Assembly (NCBI RefSeq): GCF_001424405.1
Contig: NZ_LMPS01000008.1
Span: forward strand, 62,330-126,329
Reading direction: 5' to 3'
Length of the DNA stretch: 64,000 nucleotides
Source: Dyadobacter sp. Leaf189
Lineage (GTDB): Bacteria; Bacteroidota; Bacteroidia; Cytophagales; Spirosomataceae
Shown here: piece by piece, positions 9,165 to 16,825 of the stretch
Layout of the letters: every line of letters begins with the position of its first letter
Numbering within the stretch: the first letter of the stretch is position 1
Translations under genes and position numbers: made by a program
The notes under the pieces: model-generated
What the model was told of the DNA's origin: nothing
The model's input: the letters and a program-made list of their open reading frames with translations, nothing else
Database searches by the model: none

Positions 9165-10355
9165 ATGACCGCATTGAACCGTTTTCTGGTAAATCAAAAA
9201 TACCTGCTGTTCCTCTTTCTTGGAATAGCCATTTTTGCAAGTCTGCAATCTTACCTGTCGCCAATGAAAAGCTTTGTAGAAGGCGGCAGACTTTACACTA
9301 CCTACAATAACTACATTATATTCAAGCAGTCTTTCTTCCATTTCATCGGGGGGAAAGACCTTTACATTGAATATGTGGAAGAGCAGGGCGATCTGTTCAA
9401 ATACAGCCCGACCTTCGCGCTCCTCTTTGGGGTTTTCGCTGTGCTCCCCGATGTACTGGGCCTCTCGCTTTGGAATATCCTGAACGTAGTGGTACTGCTG
9501 TATTCGGTGTATTATTTACCAAAGATCGACCTCCGCACAAAGGGTCTGATCCTTGTTTTTGTTGCAGTTGAAATGCTTACTGCGGTACAAAACGAGCAGA
9601 GTAATGCATTGATCGCGGGGTTACTGCTTTTCACATTCGGCGCACTTGAACGCAGGAAGTATTGGCTGGCCTCCTTTTGCCTGGTATCTACGGTTTACAT
9701 CAAACTTTTCGGAATTGTCGGACTCGCGCTCTACCTGCTGTATCCTGACAAATTAAAGCTCACTTACACCACTGCGTGCTGGATTGTCCTTTTCACTATC
9801 TTCCCGTTAGTGGCAGTTGATACTGAGCAGTTTGTTTTCTTGTACAAGAGCTGGGGAAACCTTCTGAGTAATGACCATTCTATTTCAGACGGCATTTCGG
9901 TGATAGGCTGGCTGCGGACTTGGTTTGGTTTAACATTAAACAAAACCTACGTAAGTGTTGCCGGTGCGGTCCTTTTCTGCATTCCCTTGTTGCGGATCAA
10001 TGCGTATTCCAATTTCACTTTCCGGATTTTAATGCTCGCTTCTGTGCTGATATGGGTGGTTATTTTCAATCACAGGGCCGAGTCACCGACCTTTATCATT
10101 GCCATTACAGGTGTTGCATTATGGTATTACAGCCAGCTTCCAAATAAGGTGAATTACATTTTGCTGATCCTGGCACTCGTGTTTACGGTCCTGTCACCTA
10201 CTGATCTTTTCCCAAAATACATCAGGAATGAATGGATGAAGCCGTATGTGGTGAAGGCAGTACCCTGCATATTGGTGTGGGCTAAATTACTTTTCGATCT
10301 GACTGCCGGCAAGCTGCTGCCGCGACATTTTGAGGCAACAGAAAATACTCAATAG
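9165..10355 (+). CDS. GT87-type (DUF2029) integral membrane glycosyltransferase
   Basis: A 396-residue protein with about ten hydrophobic helices. The DUF2029/GT87 pattern is visible: a first helix, then a loop with FKYSPTFALLFGVFAVLP, then VQNEQSNALIAGLLL and a YIKLFGIVGLALYLL helix. These enzymes are mannosyltransferase-like and use polyprenyl-phosphate sugars on the outer face of the inner membrane; donor and acceptor cannot be read here. ATG 9165 lies 10 bases after the hydrolase stop, so the two are probably co-transcribed. Confidence 0.8.
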   Translation: MTALNRFLVNQKYLLFLFLGIAIFASLQSYLSPMKSFVEGGRLYTTYNNYIIFKQSFFHFIGGKDLYIEYVEEQGDLFKYSPTFALLFGVFAVLPDVLGLSLWNILNVVVLLYSVYYLPKIDLRTKGLILVFVAVEMLTAVQNEQSNALIAGLLLFTFGALERRKYWLASFCLVSTVYIKLFGIVGLALYLLYPDKLKLTYTTACWIVLFTIFPLVAVDTEQFVFLYKSWGNLLSNDHSISDGISVIGWLRTWFGLTLNKTYVSVAGAVLFCIPLLRINAYSNFTFRILMLASVLIWVVIFNHRAESPTFIIAITGVALWYYSQLPNKVNYILLILALVFTVLSPTDLFPKYIRNEWMKPYVVKAVPCILVWAKLLFDLTAGKLLPRHFEATENTQ

Positions 10356-10412
10356 AAAAAAGGGCGTTACAGAGATCCTGCGGCCAGACCCTGCAACGCA
10401 CCTAACTCAACC

Positions 10413-10829
10413 TCAATTCAAGCCTACTAACAGCCTGTTAACCTCACGTACTTCGTTGGTTGACAGAAAGATATTTTTGACAACTTTCTCGGTTTCATCA
10501 GAAACGACCAGGGTGTAGTTCCCGTCACGCATTTGGGAGAAGTTTAGTTTTTTACCAAATTTCATCACTGACTTACCCACAATTTCTTCGTGCAGTACCT
10601 TTCCCTCGTGATCCATTACCTGGATAAAAAGCTTCTCCCCTTTCTGTTTTTCAACCAGCAGGTTCATCGTTTCGGTATCCCTTACCCGGTACATACCGAT
10701 CCTGAACTTCTCACAGGTGTTGTTCTTGCATTGTGATTTTGTCTCAACTGGGTCTATCGCAAGCGCGTCCTGATTGAGCAGAAGCAGGCTGAATGCAGCC
10801 GCAGCAATGGATTTCATGATGTTTTTCAT
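10413..10829 (-). CDS. Small secreted protein, T9SS-tail/DUF3244-like beta domain
   Basis: A 138-residue protein with a signal peptide (MKNIMKSIAAAAFSLLLLNQ, cleavage near DALA). The mature domain is beta-rich. KLFIQVMDHEGKVLHEEIVG followed by FGKKLNFSQMRDGNYTLVVSD resembles the all-beta domains that end many Bacteroidota secreted proteins, where a '.l..GxYtl.v.' strand pair closes the sandwich. Two Cys (SQCKNNTCEKF) could form a disulphide. It converges on the glycosyltransferase gene and follows the molybdenum cofactor operon by 109 bases. A structural or surface role is possible but unproven. Confidence 0.65.
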   Translation of the reverse strand: MKNIMKSIAAAAFSLLLLNQDALAIDPVETKSQCKNNTCEKFRIGMYRVRDTETMNLLVEKQKGEKLFIQVMDHEGKVLHEEIVGKSVMKFGKKLNFSQMRDGNYTLVVSDETEKVVKNIFLSTNEVREVNRLLVGLN

Positions 10830-10938
10830 AGCTTAATGAAGGTTATTGTGGGTAAAATCTTAAAGTTTCACCAATGAGGAATAACCTTCCTGCTATGTTG
10901 CACCCGTTATTTGAACGGAAAAAATTCGTGTTGAATGG

Positions 10939-11952
10939 TCACCCGCCTATCGCGATCATCTGGCGGTTTTGCTCGTAGTCGGTCTTCGCCTGCTGCTCTG
11001 TAAAGCCGGCGTGGCCGCCGTGGGCAAAATGCTTTTTATAAAAGTGCTGATGGATCAATGCGCGCACATCTTCACCGCGGCGCAATGGCGTAAGCAAATC
11101 CATTTCGGAGGTATCAAAAAGACAGTTTTTCAACTTACCGTCGGCAGTTAAACGGATCCGGTTACAACCTGCACAAAATGGGTGAGTAACTGTGCTGATG
11201 ATGCCAAAAGTACCGCCGGCGCCATTGACGTGATACCTTCTGGCCGTATCATTGGCTTCCGGCTGAATGGGTAGGTAATCAAATTCATCGCCAATCATTG
11301 TAAGCAGATCCGCATAGGATACGATCTTGGACATATCCCATTGATTGCCCTTGAAAGGCATAAACTCAATGAAACGAACATGAAGATTAGGCTCGTCAAG
11401 GGTTAGTCTGACAAAATCATTGACTTCATCCTCATTGATACCCCGCATCACAACCATGTTGATCTTGACTACAAAACCCTCGGTCAGCAATAAGCGGATA
11501 TGGGCAAGTGTCAGTGCAAAATGGTCGCGCTTTGTGATGCTTTTAAACCTGTCTTCCCGCAAAGTATCCAGACTTACATTGAGCGACTGTACACCCGCCT
11601 GTTTGAAAGTGGGAATAAACTGGTCTGCAAAAACTGCGTTGGTAGTAAGCGTAAGGGAAGTATTTAGCTGGCCGAGGTTACTGATGATCTGCTGCGCATC
11701 TTTCCGGATCAGCGGCTCTCCGCCTGTGAGACGGATTTTCTCAACCCCCATTTCGACGAATATCTCCGACAAAGCGCGGATCTCGTCAGCCTGCATCAGC
11801 CACTTGGAAGGCATAAACTGCATATCCTCCTGCGGCATGCAATAGGTACACCTGAGGTTGCACTTATCCGTCAGCGAAATACGCAGGTAAGTGTGTTTAC
11901 GCCCGAATGTATCTATAATAGGTGCTGACATCAGTTCATCTTTATTACTCAT
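10939..11952 (-). CDS. moaA: GTP 3',8-cyclase MoaA
   Basis: A 337-residue radical SAM enzyme for the first step of molybdenum cofactor synthesis, turning GTP into 3',8-cH2GTP. The N-terminal 4Fe-4S cluster motif is C31-x3-C35-x2-C38 (KCNLRCTYC). The C-terminal cluster motif is visible as HPFCAGCNRIRLTADGKLKNC. The protein ends in the Gly-Gly tail (MIAIGG) that the family needs for activity. The start ATG overlaps the stop of the fused moaC-moaB gene as ATGA, which supports this start and translational coupling. It is the last gene of the operon. Length is normal for the family. Confidence 0.97.
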   Translation of the reverse strand: MSNKDELMSAPIIDTFGRKHTYLRISLTDKCNLRCTYCMPQEDMQFMPSKWLMQADEIRALSEIFVEMGVEKIRLTGGEPLIRKDAQQIISNLGQLNTSLTLTTNAVFADQFIPTFKQAGVQSLNVSLDTLREDRFKSITKRDHFALTLAHIRLLLTEGFVVKINMVVMRGINEDEVNDFVRLTLDEPNLHVRFIEFMPFKGNQWDMSKIVSYADLLTMIGDEFDYLPIQPEANDTARRYHVNGAGGTFGIISTVTHPFCAGCNRIRLTADGKLKNCLFDTSEMDLLTPLRRGEDVRALIHQHFYKKHFAHGGHAGFTEQQAKTDYEQNRQMIAIGG

Positions 11953-12857
11953 TCATGCTTAGCACCTTCGAGAACGCTGAAAACATGTAAAATATGCGGG
12001 AATAATGCATCCATATACTCGGTAACTCCTCCCGTGCTACCCGGCATTGTCACAACCAGGCTATCTCCTGAAAACCCGGCAACCGACCTGGAAAGCATTG
12101 AAGTAGCCACTCTTTCCTGCCCGTAGCTGCGTGCAGCCTCTGCAATTCCCGGTATCTCCCGGTCAATCAGCTCAGATACTGCCTCCGGTGTAACATCGCG
12201 ACGGGACAAGCCGGTTCCGCCGGTGATCAGAATCAGCTGATAACCTGTATTCGTCCATTGCAGGATTTGCTGCTGGATAGTCAGTTTATCATCCGGTACC
12301 ACTACGTAATCTGCTGTTTCCAGCTTCAATGCAGCGAGCTTTTCCATGATTTTTTTGCCAGATTTGTCTTCCCCATTTCCGGCAGCAATCGTATCTGAGC
12401 AAACCATTACCGCAATTTTTAATGCATCAGGCACTGCCTTGCGATCACTTTTCCCGCCTTTCTTTTCAAGTAAACGGATATTGCTGATCTCTACTCCCTT
12501 GTCGATTGGTTTGAGCATATCGTACATTGTGAGCGCCACGACCGACGCGCCGTGCATTGCTTCTACCTCGACACCGGTTTTGTATATCGTTTTGACGATC
12601 AACTCAATGGAAATTTCCAGTCCGTCAATTTTGTAATTAACAGCTGTGTATTCAATAGGTATCGGGTGACAGTCGGGCAGCAGGTCAGGCGTTTTTTTCA
12701 CCGCGAGAAACCCCGCCGCCTTGGCCATTTCAAAAACGTCACCTTTCGGCACAGTCCGGTTTACAATCGCCTCGATCGTTTCAGGCTTGCTCACCCGCAC
12801 AATAGCCTGTGCCTTAGCAATGCGGAGGGTGTTTGTCTTATGCGTAATATCGACCAC
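11949..12857 (-). CDS. moaCB: Bifunctional MoaC/MoaB fusion for molybdenum cofactor synthesis
   Basis: A 302-residue fusion. Residues 1-140 are MoaC, cyclic pyranopterin monophosphate synthase: MVDIT start, LLPDCHPIPI, KTGVEVEAMHGASVVALTMYDM. Residues about 147-300 are the MoaB/MogA molybdopterin adenylyltransferase fold: VMVCSDTIAAG, ITGGTGLSRRDVTPEA and MPGSTGGVTEYMDAL. It would act directly after MoaA and again at the adenylation step before MoeA inserts molybdenum. The fusion is known in Bacteroidota. The 183-base gap before it, towards moaE, holds a dispersed repeat, so it may also have its own promoter. Confidence 0.93.
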   Translation of the reverse strand: MVDITHKTNTLRIAKAQAIVRVSKPETIEAIVNRTVPKGDVFEMAKAAGFLAVKKTPDLLPDCHPIPIEYTAVNYKIDGLEISIELIVKTIYKTGVEVEAMHGASVVALTMYDMLKPIDKGVEISNIRLLEKKGGKSDRKAVPDALKIAVMVCSDTIAAGNGEDKSGKKIMEKLAALKLETADYVVVPDDKLTIQQQILQWTNTGYQLILITGGTGLSRRDVTPEAVSELIDREIPGIAEAARSYGQERVATSMLSRSVAGFSGDSLVVTMPGSTGGVTEYMDALFPHILHVFSVLEGAKHE

Positions 12858-13040
12858 TGTTAATTTTGAATGATCCGCCGTGGAACGGGGAATGATTGAA
12901 TGATTGAATAGTATTGTCAGTGTGAGCGAACCGGGCGGTCAAAGGGTAATCGTGCATGTCCCTTCGACTGCGCTCAGGGTGACAAGACATTCCCGTCCTA
13001 CCTTTCCTCCATCCTCCCCTTTTTCCATTTCCTCCCCTTC
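12858..13040. repeat. Intra-operon gap with one arm of a REP-like dispersed repeat
   Basis: This 183-base gap between moaE and moaCB contains, at 12960-12985, a 26-base unit that matches an arm of the hairpin at 41578-41636 in 24 of 26 positions. Short inverted pentamers ATGTC (12956-12960) and GACAT (12986-12990) lie at its ends. Next to it are an AATGATTG tandem (about 12889-12904) and a C/T-rich tract (13004-13040). The unit reads as CHPERSRR on one strand, a peptide that often appears in spurious ORF calls over such repeats. No gene is supported here. Confidence 0.65.
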
Positions 13041-13490
13041 CTAAACATTCCTTTTCCATTCGAACTCCCCGTTATCTCCGATGAGTTCTTTGGCGAAAAT
13101 GGGGACTTTGGTTTTTATTTCTTCTACGATGTATTCCGATGCTTCGAATGCAGCGCGGCGGTGTGGAGAGGAAACGAATACGAACAGGCTGATCTGTCCG
13201 GTCGGGACCAGTCCGAGGCTGTGGTAAATGTGCAGACAGGTCAGCTCAAACCTCGCGAATGCAGCTTCCCGGATTTCATGGAAAGTCTGCTCGGCCATTT
13301 CCTCGTATGCAGTATATGCGATGCCCGACACTGCGCCACCCTCTTTCTCATCTGCGCGAATTTGTCCCAGGAAAATCGCATGCGCGCCGATACCTGTCTT
13401 AGACTGGTGACTGGCAATAGATTTTGCTATGAAATCAGGACTGATGGGCCCTTCTACAAATACTTTCTTGGGCTTATGCTGTTTTTCCAT
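13041..13490 (-). CDS. moaE: Molybdopterin synthase large subunit MoaE
   Basis: About 149 residues when started at the Met of MEKQHKPKKVFVEGP (13490); a longer frame runs 39 bases further up and would overlap moaD. MoaE transfers sulphur from thiocarboxylated MoaD to cyclic pyranopterin monophosphate to make molybdopterin. Family marks are GAHAIFLGQIRADEK, the VSSPHRRAAFEA block, and the Lys residues near the end (KTKVPIFAKEL). The proposed start leaves a 7-base gap after moaD, as expected for the two subunits of one enzyme. Confidence 0.93.
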   Translation of the reverse strand: MEKQHKPKKVFVEGPISPDFIAKSIASHQSKTGIGAHAIFLGQIRADEKEGGAVSGIAYTAYEEMAEQTFHEIREAAFARFELTCLHIYHSLGLVPTGQISLFVFVSSPHRRAAFEASEYIVEEIKTKVPIFAKELIGDNGEFEWKRNV

Positions 13491-13497
13491 ACTCCTG

Positions 13498-13737
13498 TTA
13501 TCCTCCCGCAAAAGGTGGTAAAAGCGCAACTTCGGACTGGGGCGCGATATCCGCCAGATCTTCCAGAATACGCTGATTAACTGCTATCTTGAATTTCTTT
13601 CCCTGCAATGCAGGATATTTTTGCATGACCTGCGCACGGAAATCTCCGACCGTCAGTTGTCCGTTATTTAACCAATTCTCCTCTGCCAGTCCGGTCACTT
13701 CTGCCAGCATTCCGAAATAAAGCACGTGTAAACTCAT
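13498..13737 (-). CDS. moaD: Molybdopterin synthase sulphur-carrier subunit MoaD
   Basis: A 79-residue ubiquitin-like protein ending in the functional Gly-Gly tail (LLPPFAGG), whose last Gly is adenylated and thiocarboxylated. MSLHVLYFGMLAEVTGL and VAVNQ-like strand IAVNQRILEDLADI fit the family. It sits between moeA (27-base gap) and moaE (7-base gap). No MoeB-type activating enzyme is in the window, so that partner must be encoded elsewhere. Confidence 0.93.
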   Translation of the reverse strand: MSLHVLYFGMLAEVTGLAEENWLNNGQLTVGDFRAQVMQKYPALQGKKFKIAVNQRILEDLADIAPQSEVALLPPFAGG

Positions 13738-13764
13738 GTTCTTTTCACAATCTCTGCTAAAACA

Positions 13765-14955
13765 TCAAAACGGAAGTAAATGAACTTCCACCAAATCACC
13801 CGCTGCTACCTTATTCTGGCTGACCGGCAGGTATATAATTGCGTCGGCCAGCGCGAAAGAACGAATGGAAAAGGATTCCTGTCCGTCAAGTGCGATTACA
13901 TAATCTCCTGCAATGGAAGCTTTTAAGAATTCATCGCGGTCGCCGTCAAACGAATATCCATATTTTACAGGTAATTGTAACGCCTTTAAAAAAATATCCG
14001 TGCGGCCGGTCATCCTTCTTATTGCCGGCAATACATATTCATAGTAACATACGAGCGACGATGCAGGATTCCCCGGAAGGGCGAAAAACAGCTTTTGATC
14101 TTTTTTACCAAACAACAAAGGCTTACCCGGTTTCTGCCGCACTTTATAGAAGATAGTCTCAGCGCCGACTGCCTCCATTGCTTCTCCGACAAAGTCATAA
14201 TCACCGACAGATATCCCGCCGGATGCCAGCACTATGTCGTTTTTTTCCACAAGCAGCTGTAACGCTGCAATGGTCGCATCGAGGGTATCAGCGGCGTAGC
14301 GGATTTCTACTTCCCCGAGACCTTCCTGTTCCAAAGCCGCCGCGATCATTCCCGAGTTTGATTCAAATATCTTTCCGGGTTCCATCCTGCTGCCGGGCTG
14401 CAATAGCTCGTCTCCCGTAATCAGGAATCCCACTTTCGGCTTGGGATACACAACAACATCTTGTATGCCAAGACCTTGCAGAAAACCAATGCTGCCAGGC
14501 GAAAGGTAAGTACCGGCAGTTAACGCCACGGAACCAGCCATTATCTGCTGCCCTATCTTACGCACATTCTTACCCTCCGGAACTGGAAATTCGTCGATCA
14601 GAACATTACCATTTTCCAGTCTTGTGTGCTCCTGCATGACAACCGCGCTCGCGCCTTCGGGCACTGGCGCACCTGTGAAAATCCGCATTGCTGTGCCGGG
14701 TTGAAGCTTTTCCAGGTCCGACTGTCCTGCTTTTGACTCGCCTGCCACTTTGAGAACCGTTTGCGGCGAAGTAATATCCGAATGCAGAATGGCGTATCCA
14801 TCCATGGAAGATTGCCGGAAAGACGGCAGTGAAAGTGGCGCTATGATGTTTTCAGCCAACACATAACCTGTCGATCGGCTGAGCTTCCGGGTTTCTGCGG
14901 GCAACAATGCCGCGTTTGCAATAATGAGTTGTTTGGCCTCGTTGACTGTTACCAT
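13765..14955 (-). CDS. moeA: Molybdopterin molybdenumtransferase MoeA
   Basis: A 396-residue protein that inserts molybdate into adenylated molybdopterin. Visible marks are SFRQSSMDGYAILHSD, the substrate-binding IFTGAPVPEGASAVVMQEH, the MoaB-like core VGFLITGDELLQPG and LASGGISVGDYDFV, and FALPGNPASSLVCYYEYVLP. A C-terminal beta domain follows. It is the first gene of the operon, and its upstream region (14956-15414) must carry the promoter. One near-match to TAnnTTTG lies about 16 bases upstream of the ATG. Length is normal. Confidence 0.95.
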   Translation of the reverse strand: MVTVNEAKQLIIANAALLPAETRKLSRSTGYVLAENIIAPLSLPSFRQSSMDGYAILHSDITSPQTVLKVAGESKAGQSDLEKLQPGTAMRIFTGAPVPEGASAVVMQEHTRLENGNVLIDEFPVPEGKNVRKIGQQIMAGSVALTAGTYLSPGSIGFLQGLGIQDVVVYPKPKVGFLITGDELLQPGSRMEPGKIFESNSGMIAAALEQEGLGEVEIRYAADTLDATIAALQLLVEKNDIVLASGGISVGDYDFVGEAMEAVGAETIFYKVRQKPGKPLLFGKKDQKLFFALPGNPASSLVCYYEYVLPAIRRMTGRTDIFLKALQLPVKYGYSFDGDRDEFLKASIAGDYVIALDGQESFSIRSFALADAIIYLPVSQNKVAAGDLVEVHLLPF

Positions 14956-15414
14956 TTCTTTAAAAATGAAGGTATGCGAAGATAGAAATTACAATTTTTA
15001 AACGTTTGCAACCCGTACAGTTTGTGTACAAATTGTCCAAAACTCAACTGGTTTAACAGCAAAATACCAATGCATCAAATCAGGAATATTATGTAAGTCA
15101 CTGATTAACAGACAATATAAGTCGATAAAAATTTCTTTGTTCTTACAAAAATTATATCTGGCATAGAAATTTACGTTTTGCGAACCTCGGCATTTACCAA
15201 CGAAAATTGCAGCGTAAGCGGGTTACCCAGCAATTTCGAATCGAATCTGAGAAGCACGCCAAATCCAGAAGTATTGGTTTAATGCTATTTAGTAACGAGC
15301 AAAATGGTTGTAAATCAACCATTTAATTGAATTTGAAATATTTATTATTCTAAATCCGTTATCTTTGCACCCCGGCTTATGGCCTTGTAATATGTTTCAC
15401 CAAAATGAAAATGC
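14956..15414. other. AT-rich divergent intergenic region
   Basis: The 459 bases between moeA (minus) and the transglycosylase gene (plus) hold no supported gene. The region is AT-rich and should contain both promoters. A clear -7 element for the plus strand is listed separately. A short inverted stretch, TTTGTGTACAAA (15019-15030), could be a regulator site, but there is no further support. Confidence 0.6.
15360..15367 (+). promoter_or_regulatory. Bacteroidota -7 promoter element before the transglycosylase gene
   Basis: TATCTTTG followed by CAC is a perfect TAnnTTTG match, 47 bases before ATG 15415. A TTTG at 15332-15335 could serve as the -33 element, though the 24-base spacing is slightly long. 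Confidence 0.55.
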
Positions 15415-16185
15415 ATGATTAAACTTATCTTTATGGCCTTCTCAATCGCAATAATGGGCAACGAACCCGTGAGTGAGGTGGAGGTGGAAAAGAAGGAGCT
15501 GAAAGAAACAACTATTATAGATTCAGATCTTCTTGCTATTGACTTCTGTGGCGAAGCCATCCCATTATCAGAGCTTCGAATCGCCGAGCGATATCAAAAC
15601 ATGATCAGAAATTACGACAATCCCGCCTTTCGTAAGCTGATGACAAAGACCCAAAAAAGAATGCGCATTATTGAGCCTATTCTTAAAAAGTACGGAGTAC
15701 CAGCCGATTTTCAATATCTGCCTCTTATAGAGAGCGCCATGAGTAACCAGGTTACTTCCCACCGGGGCGCGGCAGGCTACTGGCAGTTGATGCCCTCAAC
15801 AGCCAAATACCTTGGACTGGTAGTGAATGAACACAGAGACGATCGCAATCACCTCGTTAAATCGACACACGCCGCAGGCAAGTATCTGCGCGAGCTGCAT
15901 CGCCAGCTGGGTTCCTGGACACTAGTAGCAGCTGCATACAATGCAGGGCCGACGCACATCCAGAACAGAATGGATTCCCAGAATAAAGATGATTTCTTCA
16001 AATTGCGCTTAAACTCTGAAACTGCCCGGTACATTTACAAGATACTGGCTGTTAAAGAATGGTTTTCCAATCCAGAAAGAAGCCGGGAATGGGGAAGCGG
16101 AGATGTGCTCACCCGCCTGACAGACTTCAAACTGGAACAGAAAAAGGCCGGAACAGAGTTGGCTAAGGCTGCTGCCGACTCCTGA
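15415..16185 (+). CDS. Lytic transglycosylase, SLT domain (MltD-like)
   Basis: A 256-residue protein with a short hydrophobic N-terminus (MIKLIFMAFSIAIMG) that may be a signal peptide. The SLT domain covers about residues 90-230. The catalytic Glu is Glu106 in LPLIESAMSN. The GAAGYWQLMPSTAKYLGL block and VAAAYNAGPTHIQNRM match the MltD group. It would cleave the MurNAc-GlcNAc bond of peptidoglycan in the periplasm. No LysM domain follows, unlike full MltD. A tiny overlapping frame (ATG 15405 to TAA 15422) precedes it and could slightly affect initiation. Confidence 0.9.
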   Translation: MIKLIFMAFSIAIMGNEPVSEVEVEKKELKETTIIDSDLLAIDFCGEAIPLSELRIAERYQNMIRNYDNPAFRKLMTKTQKRMRIIEPILKKYGVPADFQYLPLIESAMSNQVTSHRGAAGYWQLMPSTAKYLGLVVNEHRDDRNHLVKSTHAAGKYLRELHRQLGSWTLVAAAYNAGPTHIQNRMDSQNKDDFFKLRLNSETARYIYKILAVKEWFSNPERSREWGSGDVLTRLTDFKLEQKKAGTELAKAAADS

Positions 16186-16217
16186 GCTGCAACTTTATTT
16201 ATTGATATTAATGCAAG

Positions 16218-16244
16218 GAAAAGGACTCATTCTCCTTTTCTTTG
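16218..16244 (+). terminator. Possible terminator after the transglycosylase gene
   Basis: GAAAAGGA (16218-16225) pairs perfectly with TCCTTTTC (16233-16240) around a 7-base loop and is followed by TTTGTGTTTT. It lies 32 bases past the stop codon and before the isomerase start at 16313. Confidence 0.5.
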
Positions 16245-16312
16245 TGTTTTATAGCAGCAGCGAAATGCTGCGTGAAAGCAAAAGACTTTTATCAATTATT
16301 ACGCTCTTTAAC

Positions 16313-16759
16313 ATGACAAAAGCTGAAATGGTCACTGACAAAGGCACCATGCTGATCGAATTTTACGATGAGGATGCACCGGGAACAGTGAAAAACTTTG
16401 TTGACCTTTCGAAAAAAGGTTTTTATGACGGATTGATTTTTCACCGCGTAATCCCGGATTTCATGATCCAGGGTGGTGACCCAACAGGAACCGGCCGCGG
16501 AGGTCCTGGCTATAAAATCAAATGTGAGCTGAATGGCGGAAACCAGTACCACGATCGTGGCGTACTTTCAATGGCGCACGCTGGCCGTGATACCGGAGGC
16601 TCTCAGTTCTTCATTTGCCACAGCCGCAAGAACACTGCGCATTTGGACGGTAACCATACTTGCTTCGGCAAAGTGGTGGAAGGTGTTGAAACGGTTGACC
16701 TGATCCGTCAGGGCGACAAGATCCAGAAGATCACGATTATCGAAGAGCAGGAAGCTTAG
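16313..16759 (+). CDS. Peptidyl-prolyl cis-trans isomerase, cyclophilin type
   Basis: A 148-residue single-domain cyclophilin when started at ATG 16313 (MTKAEMVTDKGTMLIEFY). Family marks are KGFYDGLIFHRVIPDFMIQGGDPTGTGRG cut into its two parts, FHRVIPDFMIQGG with the active-site Arg and GTGRGGPGYKI, then GGSQFFICH and the HLDGNHTCFGKV end. It isomerises X-Pro bonds. The frame is open 111 bases upstream (TTG 16202, ATG 16211) and would add a hydrophobic stretch. I reject that because it contains the terminator-like hairpin and because ATG 16313 gives the normal cytosolic cyclophilin length. A strong two-way terminator follows. Confidence 0.92.
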   Translation: MTKAEMVTDKGTMLIEFYDEDAPGTVKNFVDLSKKGFYDGLIFHRVIPDFMIQGGDPTGTGRGGPGYKIKCELNGGNQYHDRGVLSMAHAGRDTGGSQFFICHSRKNTAHLDGNHTCFGKVVEGVETVDLIRQGDKIQKITIIEEQEA

Positions 16760-16774
16760 TCCTGTTTGCATTAA

Positions 16775-16814
16775 CAACAAAAAAAGGCTTGGTCACCCAA
16801 GCCTTTTTTTGTTG
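16775..16814. terminator. Bidirectional intrinsic terminator
   Basis: A perfect 18-base-pair inverted repeat (arms 16775-16792 and 16797-16814) closes a 4-base TCAC loop. GGCTTGG/CCAAGCC forms the core, flanked by A7 on one side and T7 on the other, so it works on both strands. It lies between the convergent isomerase and symporter genes. Confidence 0.93.
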
Positions 16815-16825
16815 AATAGCTGATC

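Noticed and set aside
12838..13059. A 73-residue frame containing CHPERSRR
   Set aside because: It is the translation of a dispersed repeat, has no family match, and overlaps moaCB and moaE.
15220..15265. TTTCGAATC string resembling a tRNA T-loop
   Set aside because: No acceptor, D or anticodon arms can be drawn around it.
16202..16312. Upstream extension of the cyclophilin frame with a hydrophobic stretch
   Set aside because: It contains a terminator-like hairpin, would start at TTG or at an ATG with no support, and makes the protein longer than a normal cytosolic cyclophilin.
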